Source of the DNA: Protostelium mycophagum
Lineage: Eukaryota > Evosea > Variosea > Protosteliida > Protosteliaceae
Assembly (NCBI GenBank): GCA_002081555.1
Contig: KV920940.1
Location: 1 to 49,937, forward strand
Length of the DNA stretch: 49,937 nt
Reading direction: 5' to 3'
Numbering within the stretch: the stretch's first letter is position 1; each line of letters begins with the position of its first letter. This document shows, piece by piece, positions 1 through 10,928 of this stretch. The notes under the pieces are model-generated. The model was not told the DNA's origin. It saw only the letters and a program-made list of their open reading frames with translations, and made no database searches. The translations under genes were made by a program, and so were the position numbers.

Positions 1-530
1 ATAACTCTGTTCATAGTGCCACATTGACCACGCCATTTATGGCCAACTACAGCATGAACCTGGCTACCGGAATTTCACAGGCTTCAACCTTGACAGATGA
101 GTCAAATGAGCTCAGCAATTGTATGAAGAAGCTAGATGAATTCCTCCAAGGAAATCTGAAACACGCCAGGATGGAGATGAAGAAGTACGTGGATTGACAT
201 CATCAAGACGCCATAAAGTATAAGCCTGGTGACAAGATTCTTTTGTCATTAGAAAATATCAAGACACGTTGACCCAAAGTGAAGTGCTACGCAATAATAA
301 AAGAAGCACACGCCAGCAGCGAGTCTTATGTCCTCGACTTACCAAAGTTGTGGAATGTGTACCTGGTATTCCATACTTTGTTGTTGACACCCTACCGCAA
401 AAATAACATCGACGGCAGAGAACAAGTTCAACCACCACAACAAGTGTGAACATCGGCTGGGATGGGAGCCCAGTGTGGCAACCGAAGGCATGATGAACGC
501 GCGTGTGGTTGCAAAATAAATAAAGGTACA
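1..530 (+). mobile_element. Ty3/gypsy LTR retrotransposon fossil, integrase C-terminal part
   Basis: The + strand reads as pieces of the C-terminal part of a Ty3/gypsy (Metaviridae) integrase: a segment with the YKPGD-K-LLS motif typical of the region after the catalytic core, then the conserved 'LDLP-W-V-FH-LL-PY' type block. It is truncated by the left window edge and looks broken, with more than one break in the roughly 500 bp visible. No LTR is seen. Age cannot be estimated without other copies. Family assignment rests on motif recognition only. Confidence 0.6.
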
Positions 531-981
531 TAGAATATATTTATTTCGAGGATTGTTGTATTTTTCTGGCTTATGGCTGGAAATTATTTGAACTTAATGG
601 CACAAAACCAACCTATTTCAATGGTCAAAGAATCTGCAAACCCAAAAAAAACTGGAATTTGACCATCCATAACAGAGATAAAAGTCAAAATGTTCTGCCG
701 TGATCTCTACTTGAGCCACCCTCAGATTTTGACTACTGCCTCCACTACACAAAACTAGACAGACTGGTGCCAAACTGGGGAAGTTGCCCCTTGTCAGAAC
801 CTATCCTTTGGTCTGGGCAACTTTTGCAAAATAAAAAAAAAAGGATTAATTTGAAGATTATTCAATTTTAGATTGTGATCCTCACCTTTGCATTGCTTTG
901 TCAAGTGACAAATTTGGATACAGGATCCATCTGTGGAACACACCCAACAAAGCATGGTGCTTGCAAGCAAAATATCACAAT
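531..981. other. Intergenic, no gene seen
   Basis: No open frame here looks like a protein. Around 780-830 there is a weak inverted repeat (AAGTTGCCC and GGGCAACTT, about 25 nt apart) that could fold as a hairpin. The right end carries the 3' end of the PFAS gene read from the opposite strand. Confidence 0.4.
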
Positions 982-986
982 TTATT
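981..986 (-). terminator. AATAAA overlapping the PFAS stop codon
   Basis: Sense strand reads CAATAAATT; the TAA stop (984-982) lies inside the polyadenylation hexamer, implying a very short 3' UTR. Confidence 0.5.
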
Positions 987-3900
987 GTGTGTCTCTACAG
1001 AATTGTAGGGCGTTCTGGAAGATCTTGAACCAAGGGGAGTAAGGGGTGGGATCCTCGCTCCAGGTTGTGGGCACATAAGGATATTGCCACTGTAAGAAAC
1101 TTCTCTCTGGATGTGGCATGATGCAGAGGTGTCTTCCGTCTTTGGATGTCAGTCCAGCAATTCCCTCAACTGATCCATTAGGGTTGTACGGGTAGCTTCT
1201 GGTGTTCTACAATGGTCAGTTTGTACACGATTTGGAATCTCAGTAATAGCCGTGAAAAATCGGTTAAACACTCACAGATCCCTCGTCGTCGACGTATCTG
1301 ATGGGTGCCAAATTTCCAGCGTGAATCTTCTCCAACATCTCCGGTGTGGCCCTGATCTGTCCTGATCCGTGAGAGGACCAGACACCAATTGTCTTTCCTT
1401 CCAATCCCTTCAATAATATCGAAGGGCTCTCCTCTATCTTGACGGTTAAGAACCTGCTTGGTGAGATCTTGTCTATGAGATGTAGAGGTGTCACCTTGAC
1501 TCGAATCTTCCGCTCTCGTTGTCGATGAATCTGGGCTGTTCTACACCGAGTTCTCCGGCGTGTTCTGGGAATGGGACCCATCCCAGCAGGGACATCAGCT
1601 GGCATCCGTTGCAGACACCGATGCTGAATGTGTCCTTTCTCTCCAGGAATGTCTTGAATTGTCCAGATATCCTCTCGTCATATCTGATCACTCCTGTCCC
1701 ATTATCAATTAATTGACAATTATTATACTCATCATTATATTTAATTATATTAATTATTATATTATAAAATTATCATTATAGTAATATTATTATATTTAAT
1801 TATATTATAATACTGACCTGCCCATCCCTTTGCAGAGTCCATCACATCAGCATAAGAGAATCCACCAACAAATGCGACACCCCTGAAGGAGCTGAGGTCC
1901 ACTTTACCGGTGGAGAGGTCGATCATGTTGACGTCCCAGCACTCGAAACCAGCCTGGTGGAATGCTGACGTCATCTCTCTGTCTCCGTTAGATCCTTCTT
2001 GTCTGATCACGGCCACTCTGAAGGAGTTGCCGGTGGGTCTATCTACAACGATGGATTTGGGGAGGTCAAATGATTGGATGGGTGTGAATTGTAATCCTCT
2101 TCTCTCCATCAAAGACTTCCTCTCCTGTCTGGCGCACTCGGGGTTGACCTGGAGATTTCAATGAAAATTCGGAGAAATTTCTGGGAATAAACCTGGAGAA
2201 GCTCCAAGTTGAAACTGGTCTCGTTCCAGTCGTCTCTGAGCTTGTTTGTCTTCTCTTGTAACAACTTGCTTCCGTCCTTGTTGTTGAAAGAGACGGTTGC
2301 CTTGACTGTCGTGTTTCCGAGAACATGGTAAGGGAGGTTGTTTTCCTTCAGTATTGTCTCTACTTGGGACAATTTATCCTTCTTGACCTGCGACACGTCA
2401 TCATGCATTTCGTCATGAACATGATTACCTCATAGACAAGACCCAATTCTTCAGAGTAGAAGTAGGATAATATATCCATTGTAGATGCAGATGAAGACAG
2501 AGGGAAGTTGAGCTCCATTCCACAGTTTCCTGCAAAAGCCATCTCGAGCAGGGTGGTGATGAGTCCTCCATCTGATCTGTCATGTCCTGCCGTGATGAGG
2601 CGCTCCTTGATCAGGTTCTGAGTCACATTGAATCCCTTCTTCAACAACTGCACGTCCTCCACATCAGGTGCCTCACTTCCGATCTATATATATAAGTACA
2701 CATATCAAAAAGAAATATTCACTTGGCCGTAGGCATGAGCAAGAGATGAACCACCGATTCTGTTCTTGCCGTTGGCGAGATCCACAAAGAGGATGCTGCT
2801 CTCCCCGGGGTATTTGATGTCGGGTGTGATGACGTTTGTTACGTCAGGGCATGTTACGTATGTGGAGATCACGAGGGTTCCGGGGGACTTGACCAACTCG
2901 GCTTCGCGCTCCTTTGTTCCTGGAACACGTGCTGCCATAGACAAGGAGTCCTTTCCTCCGTCGATGGCGATGTCTGTCTATTTTTAGTTCTCTCATTCGA
3001 ATGAAACACCCTTTGTACAAAAAATCACCTAATTGGATCATGATGTCGCGCATAGCAACGGCAGCATCCCAAAGCTCAGCACCCTCTCCTGGTAATTTGG
3101 CAGCCCACATCCAGTTTCCTGATGCCTTGACATCTCCGAGGGAAGTTACGGGGGCCCAGACAAGATTTGTCAAAGCCTCCGCAACGGTCATCCTTCCCAT
3201 CAAGGCGGAGTCAATCAGTCCCTGTCATACATCAGAAATCTCGACGAAATTTCAAGGAAATTTCGTACTTTGATGGGCTGTTCACCGATGGAAATGGCGG
3301 CACCAGTCTTGCTGAAGTGAGATTGTGCGATGACGGCGACATTAGAGAGAGGAAGTTGAAGTGGACCGACACATTGTTGTTGTGCGATCAATCCAGTGAC
3401 ACTGCGGTCCACCTTTGTACAAGTCAGTGTATTCTCTACATTCCCACAAGAACGACTCTCATTATGGGTATGGCATCACATATCACGCGAAGATATCCCA
3501 GCATTGCTAAAAAACATAATATTACCTTGTTGGTCAAGAACAGCTTGGATCCAACTGACAACAATCTGAGTACTCTCTGAAGGGAAGTCTCGAGGTTCTC
3601 CCCTTCTGGTAATTTGAAATCTTCCAGTTTATTCTTCACGTGCTCTGAAGGGAATACCTTAGCGGGCATCTTGCCCAAGACCTGCGAATTTCAATGAAAT
3701 TTCGGAAAAAAATTTGATGGATTTCACCTTCTCCAGGGGAAGATTGACAGGTGTAGATCCGTCTTGAGAGTCAATCAATACGATGTTTCCGTCTCCAGTG
3801 ACCTTTCAAAAATGTCAGATTGACATGAGGTCATGATGACGTCATCACCTGTCCCAAGAAAGCCACGGGGATGTTTTCTCTGGTGCACAAGTCTTGGAAC

Positions 3901-6158
3901 AGCTGTCTGTCCTCCTCTCTGATGAGGAGTGCGTCTTGCTCTTGGTACTCAGCTCCCCATATCTCCAAAACACTCAGTGTCTTGTCTCCCACTTCCACCT
4001 GAAATTTCCATCAATATTCATAGATGTGGTTATTAGAAGAAAAAATTCAGTTACCTTTCTGATGTCGAGAACGGCACCCTTGGGGTCGACAATCTCCTTC
4101 AACACGTTGGCAGATCCTCCTGCTCCCTAAACTCAATTATTCCTCACATCCAACACTGTATTCTTTCTATCTAATGAGGGTGGGCCGAAATGATTTTTGT
4201 GGTACGACAAACAATGTAGCTCTACAACGCTGTAGATACCATCATACCTGGTCGTGTATCGACACAATGGGGTTCTTCTCTCCAAGCTCGACGCAAGCTT
4301 TAATGACTCTGTTTAATTTCTGCTCCATCTCGGCATCACCTCTCTGCACCGCGTTGAAGTCCAGGTGAGATTGGTTTGCGCCACCAACTAATGAAGAAGC
4401 TGAGCCACCACCCATACCGATACGGTATGCAGGTCCTCCGATCTTCGTCACAAGCATTCCTACCTGATCTTTTTCAGTCATCTACAACGCGGCAGAAAAA
4501 ATCACCTCGGGTTGACCCTTTTCAAGATGCTCGTGGGCGATTTGCCCGACACCTCCGGTAAACATTATGGGTTTGATCCACTCCCTTCTCTCTCCGTTGG
4601 GAAGTCTGAGACCAAAAGACCTGCTGTATCCTTGGATGACGGGCTCACCAAACTTGTTTCCGTATTCGGAGGCACCGTTGGATGCGTCAATTTCTATTTT
4701 CAGAGGGGAGGCAAGGTTGGTGGGGTAGCTGTCACATGTCAAAACATTACTGGTCTGAACGATACTTCATCACGCCCGAAAGAGCGTCTAAAAATAGAAT
4801 CGATAATATTACCTGAATTCTTTGTCTTCCCATGGAAGTGGGTAATTTGGGATGTTGAGATTTCCCACACAATAACACGCTGTACCTTCTCCACATCAAT
4901 ATCCATCTCGTATTTTTATCGTTGAAAAATGACAGACCTGCCACGACAAGTGAACCTCTTCCGGTCGCATGAGTGTCTCTGATCCTTCCTCCAGTTCCTG
5001 TCTCAGCGCCTGGGTGTGGCGCGACACCAGTGGGAAAATTGTGGGTTTCGGCAGTGAATAAGATGTCATAATCGACCTTCTTCTGCTCGAAAGCAGAAGG
5101 ATGACCTGGTTTAGAGGGCAAGATGGTGTCGATCTGGAAACCTCTGATGGCGGAGGAGTTGTCACAGAAGGCGATGACACTGTTGGTGTTCTCTTTAAGA
5201 GTAGCCTTCACCACGTGCATGAGTGATTCTGGTTGTTCCACTCCATCGATCACGATCCGTCCTCTAAAGTACCAATGTCTGTGGCATCGTTAACATTCCT
5301 CCGTGAATCGCTTTTTACCTTGAATGTTCGCTGTTTGATTGGGCGAGATCGAAGAGTTCCACATTAGTGGGATTTCTCTTGAGTTCTTCCTTAAAGAGGT
5401 TGATGTACATGTCCAGATCATGTTCGTCAAAGGCCAGACCCATCTCTGATGACATGAGTGTCACAACAGTACGATCTGACTCACCATCATTGATTTCTTG
5501 GAGGGCAACTCTTCCTCTTCCCAGAATGTCGATCAATTTGACAGGTTGTGGGGAGACACCAGTCTCAAAAGACTTTAATGGCTCCTCATATTGAGCCTGT
5601 GTCATCTTGTCTTGGACCTTTGATCATTAGATCTTCAATGATAAACGATGGATTTACCTCGTTCAAAAATAACTCGACAGACTCTTTCGAGACTGTTTGG
5701 TTGTTCAACAGGTAACGAGTAGATCTCTCCACACGAGTGATGTCTTTCAAACCACAAGCGTGGCAGATCGCCACAGCGTTGGTTGACCAAGCTGTGCTGA
5801 AACTGAGACGAGGGCCCACCTAGATTATGAGAATTGATTATGAGTGTCATCAATACCTCTATGATAGTAGATGGTGAAGATGATTCCTTCTGTAGTAAGG
5901 AGCCCTTGGTGGAAAATCCCTCTGGTTCAAATGTTTCAGAGAGAAGCCATGTCAACACCTCCCATTGTTGAGCGGTGAGCTCAGATTTACTGTCGATATA
6001 GAAGCAAGTCTCTGTATCTACCAAATCTAAGCCACTGGACCTTGATGATTGAGTGACTATTTCAATTGACAGAATACTTACTTGACCTTCGATGCTAAGT
6101 TATCCCTGACAAATGTAGGGACACCTGGTCTTCTGAAGGCCGTCTGTACTGTTGTCAT
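982..6158 (-). CDS. PFAS: Phosphoribosylformylglycinamidine synthase (FGAM synthase), multi-exon
   Basis: Fourth step of de novo purine synthesis: converts FGAR plus glutamine and ATP to FGAM in the cytosol. The protein is the large single-chain eukaryotic/gamma-proteobacterial form, about 1300 aa. Starting at ATG 6158-6156 ([16 protein letters not shown]), exons give the N-terminal domain, the linker motif [13 protein letters not shown] (about 5315-5350), the ATP-grasp-like synthase halves with ETHNFPT and [13 protein letters not shown], and a C-terminal class I glutaminase with the nucleophile cysteine in GVCNGCQ (1599-1616), WSSHGSG and the catalytic His/Glu in MPHPERS. The last exon ends [12 protein letters not shown] before TAA at 984-982. 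About 15-20 introns, mostly 44-50 nt, break it; one is 124 nt and AT-rich. The domains looked for are all present, so it is probably functional. Divergent from the small gene at 7089. Confidence 0.95.
1694..1817 (-). repeat. AT-rich PFAS intron with internal direct repeat
   Basis: A 124-nt GT-AG intron, much longer and more AT-rich than its neighbours. It contains the near-duplicated run ATATTTAATTATATTA twice, a simple-sequence expansion. Splicing joins the exons encoding AKGWAG and [12 protein letters not shown] of the glutaminase domain. Confidence 0.6.
2149..2192 (-). repeat. GAAATTTC-type palindromic intron (PFAS)
   Basis: A 44-nt intron (sense GTTTATT...CTCCAG) containing AGAAATTTCTCC followed by TTTTCATTGAAATCTCCAG. 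Frame joins LELLQ to VNPECARQE. Confidence 0.6.
3222..3268 (-). repeat. GAAATTTC-type palindromic intron (PFAS)
   Basis: A 47-nt intron holding three spaced copies of the palindrome: CGAAATTTCC, TGAAATTTCG and GAGATTTCTG. Frame joins GEQPIK to [11 protein letters not shown]. Confidence 0.6.
3682..3727 (-). repeat. GAAATTTC-type palindromic intron (PFAS)
   Basis: A 46-nt intron ending CGAAATTTCATTGAAATTCG plus CAG; the same 3' end (TTTTCAATGAAATTTCGCAG) occurs in an intron of the WD40-TPR gene near 44055-44074. Frame joins LEK to VLGKMP. Confidence 0.6.
3803..3848 (-). repeat. TGACA-type palindromic intron (PFAS)
   Basis: A 46-nt intron beginning GTGATGACGTCATCATGA (itself a palindrome) and containing CATGTCAATCTGACAT. 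Frame joins AFLGQ to VTGDGN. Same length class as the TBCK and RhoGEF TGACA introns. Confidence 0.6.
4221..4236. repeat. TCTACA-ACGC-TGTAGA hairpin in a PFAS intron
   Basis: A 6-bp perfect inverted repeat with an ACGC loop, in the intron between the synthase exons. One of four full palindromic copies of this motif in the window. Confidence 0.6.
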
Positions 6159-7088
6159 TTTGATCACTGGTCAGCGAATGTGTCCTCTTTCTCAAAAATT
6201 CTTGCATCAGGAATCTGCGATCTGCGAAGGCGAAAGTCAATCTACACTTTATTTTTCCGGTGGACGGAAGATTATTTTCCGTCACAAATTGGCCCACTTT
6301 TTAAAGCGTTAGTTAACGTTGGTATCCTTCTCGCCAAGCGATGACCAGAACCCCAAGCCGATATTATAGTGCAAGCGCAAGTGCTCATTTCATCTAAGGA
6401 TGAATTGAACCTGGATCCATTCCCGTATCTTCTAAAGCTTGGCCACTGCTGCATTGTTGCTTATTATGATACACTGTTCATTTCAAGATGCAGCAGTGGC
6501 CAAGCTGTCTTGTTCTATTTTTATTCGAACGATGCAGTCATATCTCGCTGCGAGCACCTTCCATGTGTTGGACGTCAATTCGAACAATCTTTGCAGACGA
6601 ACGAGTACGAAAATAAACCCCTTCCACATAAGGCATGCACATGTTCCCTCACAAAAAGATGAGACAGAACGAAATTTCAAATGATGAACCAAGAACCAAC
6701 AATTCATTTTTGTTCAGTTCCGTGCGTAATTGTGAATATAAACGAATTTCACTGTCTCGGTCTTACGAACCCCACAGGAACACTCTTTGCATACTAGAGT
6801 TCTGTGGACAAAAGCGAAGAAATATTAAATGTTCTTGTGAGGCTTCTACCTTCTTTTTTCCACGAGCAGCAAACGATGGTGGATTCTTCTGCTCCATCTC
6901 AATTGTCGTAGGTTATAAACACGTTAACTACCGAAATTATTACACGACAAAACACTTTTATCAATGAAAACCCAGATTGATGTGTCAATCTTCGGCGCCT
7001 TAGGGAAGAGGATGGCAGGTCTCCGCGGAAACTCAAACTGAAACTTTCTCATTTCAACAACACAACAAGCGCACCGACGAGGACAGCA
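6159..7088. other. Divergent intergenic region
   Basis: Separates the start codons of PFAS (-) and the small gene at 7089 (+). Open frames here have no recognisable features and unlikely composition. The only clear structure is the inverted repeat at 6436-6506. Both promoters presumably lie here, but I see no convincing core element. Confidence 0.4.
6436..6506. repeat. Perfect 19-bp inverted repeat
   Basis: Left arm agcttggccactgctgcat (6436-6454) and right arm atgcagcagtggccaagct (6488-6506) are exact reverse complements with a 33-nt loop. It lies about 280 bp upstream of the PFAS start codon. It could be a hairpin RNA precursor, a MITE remnant or a regulatory site. Confidence 0.85.
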
Positions 7089-7610
7089 ATGTCGAGGATC
7101 TCAGTCATTGCGGTCTTTCAAGATTATAAACCGAGCGCAGTAAGAGAGGATCGCGAGGAGCTCAAATTGCGTTCAAACAGCGCAAGCTACAACAGACTTC
7201 TTCAGGAGACAGAAGAACTCGCCAAAGATTTGAACGGGTGAAACAGACTGATGATGAAGTTAATTGACACCCTATAGACCACTTTCCAGACCATTGGACA
7301 GAAAAAGATCAAATCGGGAACTCCATGATGATGACAAATCAACACCCAAGACAGCTCTCCCAAAAACTTGGCATACAGGTGCGCATCCAATTGAAGCAAA
7401 GTTATAATGAATTACAGCTTCCAAGCCGTCTGGTCTAAAGAGGAGAAAGAGTATACGATCGGGGATAGCAAGAACACAAATTATAATTGGAAATGTATAA
7501 AATAAGTTATCGAATGTATTGATGGGTATGCATCTTCTACGCCCCTTCCTCGAGGGTGTCAGCCCCTCAATAATGATATCTTGGTCAAGCTGAGCTTCCC
7601 AAATAAATGA
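7089..7610 (+). CDS. Small hypothetical protein, four short exons
   Basis: Starting at ATG 7089, an uninterrupted reading frame appears when two short GT-AG introns are removed (7238-7278, 41 nt; 7379-7417, 39 nt). The product begins MSRISVIAVFQDYKPSAV, is rich in charged residues (EELKLRSNS, ETEELAKDLN, LDRKRSNRELHDDDK) and has a basic patch GLKRRKSIRSG. It either stops at 7500 (IIIGNV) or, with a third 68-nt intron (7495-7562), continues PLNNDILVKLSFPNK to TGA 7608-7610 directly after AATAAA; I prefer the second. The hydrophobic IIIGN run after basic residues faintly recalls the start of YEATS domains but is far too short to call. No function assigned. The gene model is inferred, not certain. 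Confidence 0.42.
7602..7607 (+). terminator. AATAAA abutting a possible stop codon
   Basis: AATAAATGA: the hexamer ends directly before the TGA proposed for the small gene. Confidence 0.35.
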
Positions 7611-7887
7611 AACCTTTTATCAAACCTATTTGTGCCATATTGGCAGTCCTTCTGTAAATCCTTTTTATTCACAATATTGCGTTATTAATATAGCAATTTT
7701 CTCGCGGCCTGTTTCAATAATTATCAAGCATTCGTTGGTGTGACAGAGCATGAAACATTGTTTTCTTCCTCTCAGGTCGTGGTGATTGAAAGAGTTCTTT
7801 GATGATCGTCATCCCCAAGCAAAGCCGTTGGGAGGAATATTCACGGAAAAAAAATGGTGATCACACATCATATTTCGAGGATCCATC

Positions 7888-10686
7888 ATGTCGCACACGG
7901 CTGACGCAACCAGCGCTGAGGCCGATCCTCAGCAGGCACAGCAAGGTTATTCCGCAGAGGTTATAATTTACATTTTTAAGTCACCAACGATATCTTCTCA
8001 ATACGAGATCAAATACTTCTTAAAGAATAGTGAATGAGAAATTCAGGGCTATGAGTGGACACCCGAGCAGATACAGGCGTACTATGCGCAGATGGGTAGC
8101 GGTAAGTTTCCATTCTCTGCTCTCGTCATTTATCGTCTCCACTTCGACATTTTGATAAATTAGAACCTTCTGAACACCTGATTTGACCCTAATTCGCAGC
8201 ATATCCCGGTTATGGCTATGCTGGCTATTACGGTGCAGGTGCAGAGGCACAAGCAGATTATAGTGGTTATCAACAATCATATGGACAAACACAAGGAGGT
8301 TATGGAGGAGGTTACTCTGGAGGTGAGGTGATAACCTGTAAGAACACCGACAGACTTGTCATTTAGGATCTAGCGGTGGATCCAGAGATGGTGCACCTGG
8401 CCCTTGTAAATCAGTTTGGGTCGGTAATCTGCACCCAGACGCGACCGAAGCAGACATCCACATGGCTTTTTCTGCATTAGGAATGGTTGAACACATCAGA
8501 GTGAGTTGGCATTTGCATCTGACCATATCTCAATATCTAATGTAGATCGTACCAAACTTGGCCTGTGCCTTTGTGAGATTCGCAGAATTAGATCAAGCGC
8601 AGAGAGCACACCAGACAATGCGAGGTTATTTGATCAGAGGACAGCCGATCAAAACAGGATGGGGAAAACCCGAGAGTAACTCAGGTATATTCCTTCTTTA
8701 TGAAATGATGATCGACATTTTACAGCCAGAATCGATGATGAAGGCCGTGCCTGTAGAAACCTTTGGCTCGGTAACATCGGTCCTAATGTCGGGGAAGATC
8801 AGATCAGAGCTGCATTCTCTCGTTATGGCCACATTGATAAAATAAGGTCTCAAGATTCTCAACAACAACGAGAAATAACCAGAAGACAGGACGTTGCCAC
8901 ACAAAAATTGTGCCTTTGTTAATTTCGTCAATATAGACTCTGCCATGGCGGCGAGACAGAACATGCAGGGACAATGTCTTGGGGAAACACCTCTCAGAAT
9001 CAATTATGGTAGAGAACAAGAGGGTAGAGAAGGCCTCAATGGCGCTGGCTCCTCCAGAGGAGGTGGTTTTGGTGGTGGAGATCGAGATTTTGGAGGCCCT
9101 TCAGGTCCTTCAGGTGAATATCTGTTATTGTAGATTCAGCGAGATTTATTTTACACGAAATTACTGAGGCGAATTATGTGGCTTTGCCACAGTTACAGAA
9201 CAAGCAGATGTGCTCTTGTATCGCGACGAATTTTGTTCTAAGTTGTATAGTGCCCAGTAGATATGATAATCCAGGACCAGCACCACACAGTTACCAACCA
9301 CCAATGGCATCACCCTCACCACAGCCCTGCCCACCCCCCGAAGACCCTACGACCGCAAACACTATCGATTCTCTCTGCAGATTTGTGGCTAAAAATGGAC
9401 CACAATTCGAGCAGACTACAATGGACAAACAACAAGGCAATCCCAAATTTGATTTTTTGTTTCCAGGAACACCGTATCACGGTTATTACAAATATAAATT
9501 GTGGCTCACCAGACAGACCGAACCTGCATCCGCTCCCGCCCCTCCCCCACAGGTGATGACGTCATATATGTGTGTGATGACGACGAGACGTGCATCGTGA
9601 TTCCGTGCGTAAATAATATCCTGATATACATGATAGCATCAAGAGAGAGCACAATCTCCTCCGAGGTATGGATCTGGTCCTCCACCTTACCAAGAGGTTT
9701 GTTTTTGTCTAAATATTTTGTATCCAAACAACAGCTTTTCTGTCAAAGAATGGTATATGACCCCTCTGACGTATTATGAGATGGGACAACCATACCAAGA
9801 TTATCCCCCAGCACCCCCACCCACAAGAGCAAGCACTGGCTTCTCAGCGGCTCCCCCAGGTTATGGTGGATATGGTTATGGAAGTGGCGGGAACCCCCCA
9901 CCTCCCCCCTCCGGATTCTCCAACGCCCCCCCCACCACCGGATTCTCCAACGGTCCTCCACCCCCACACAACCCACCACCTCCAGGTGATACCCATCTAC
10001 AACTGTGTTTGGTGACATTCTGACATTGTTCAGCACCCAGCAGTGGTTCTGGACCAATGGGTGAGTTTGCATCATTGATGGACAACCTTGTGCCAAAGAA
10101 GGAGACTATAAAATTGACCAAATCATGGATCATGAACCGCCCAAATCTGGCCAGTGAGATCGGAAAGTCAGTATTTTTTCATTGTAGAGGGTCATTTTTC
10201 TCTGAACATCTGACCGAATGACAAAAGATTCATGGCGAGCCGAGCGGAGATTGCCTCTGGATTCGAAGCTAAATTGACGATACTTCATCTTGTTCATGAT
10301 GTGCTGCATCACAGCTGCAGAAACAGATCCCCTGGGGAGTTGACAGATACATTCTCTTCAGCATTCAGACCTCACATCAAATCTATAATATCTGCCGTCT
10401 TGTCAGTTGCCCAAGATGAGGAGGAGAGAAGCAAGATAAGCAAGGTGATAATCTTCAAAACTTATATTTGTGGAAGTGTGATGTGTTTCCATACAAACAC
10501 CAATCATGATGGTATCTCTTCTGAACTTTGAAGGTGATCAACATCTGGGGAGAAAAGAAGATTTACGATCCTGATTTTCTTGCCACATTGATGCCCTCTC
10601 CTGACCCCCGGAAACGCCAGTCGAGCAGCTCCTCTTCTGGTTATTACAACGACGAGCCCAATTCAAAGAGAGACAGAAGATATTAA
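7888..10686 (+). CDS. RRM-RRM-SURP-CID splicing factor, U2SURP/S140-like
   Basis: Likely U2 snRNP-associated pre-mRNA splicing protein in the nucleus. ATG 7888 opens MSHTADATSAEADPQQ; then a Tyr/Gly-rich segment (GYEWTPEQIQAYYAQMGS), a first RRM (RNP2 VWVGNL, RNP1 ACAFVRFA), a second RRM (LWLGNIG, CAFVNFVN), a Gly-rich then Pro-rich linker, a SURP domain (TIDSLCRFVAKNGPQFEQ...DFLFPGTPYHGYYKYKLW, about 9358-9506), a Pro/Gly-rich stretch, and a CID/RPR domain (ELTDTFSSAFRPHIKSII, SKISKVINIWGEKKIY). It ends SKRDRRY at TAA 10684-10686. Human U2SURP has one RRM, so the second is unusual; CHERP is the alternative relative because of SURP plus CID. Longer introns sit in the linker (about 9112-9256 and 9553-9663). 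Confidence 0.85.
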
Positions 10687-10928
10687 AATATGACTTACTC
10701 AACCCGTACACCCTCTTCACTTGCAAAACATTACGCGGGAACGAATGAGATTCAAAATTTAAATTGTGGAGGTTGATTCGCCTCTGTGTCCCTACAGCGC
10801 CGTGTTTGACTGGCGTTTCCGTTGTCGCCAAAGAAGTGACGTCGCAGGTCGAAACACAGAACGAGACTTCAAACGTAAGAAGTAAATTATTATAAATTTG
10901 AGCAGGATCACAGCCGCAACAGGACGAG

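Noticed and set aside
6635-6967. 110-codon + strand frame in the PFAS upstream region
   Set aside because: Cys/Phe/Arg-rich with no domain, no splice logic and no conservation that I can recognise; reads as chance.
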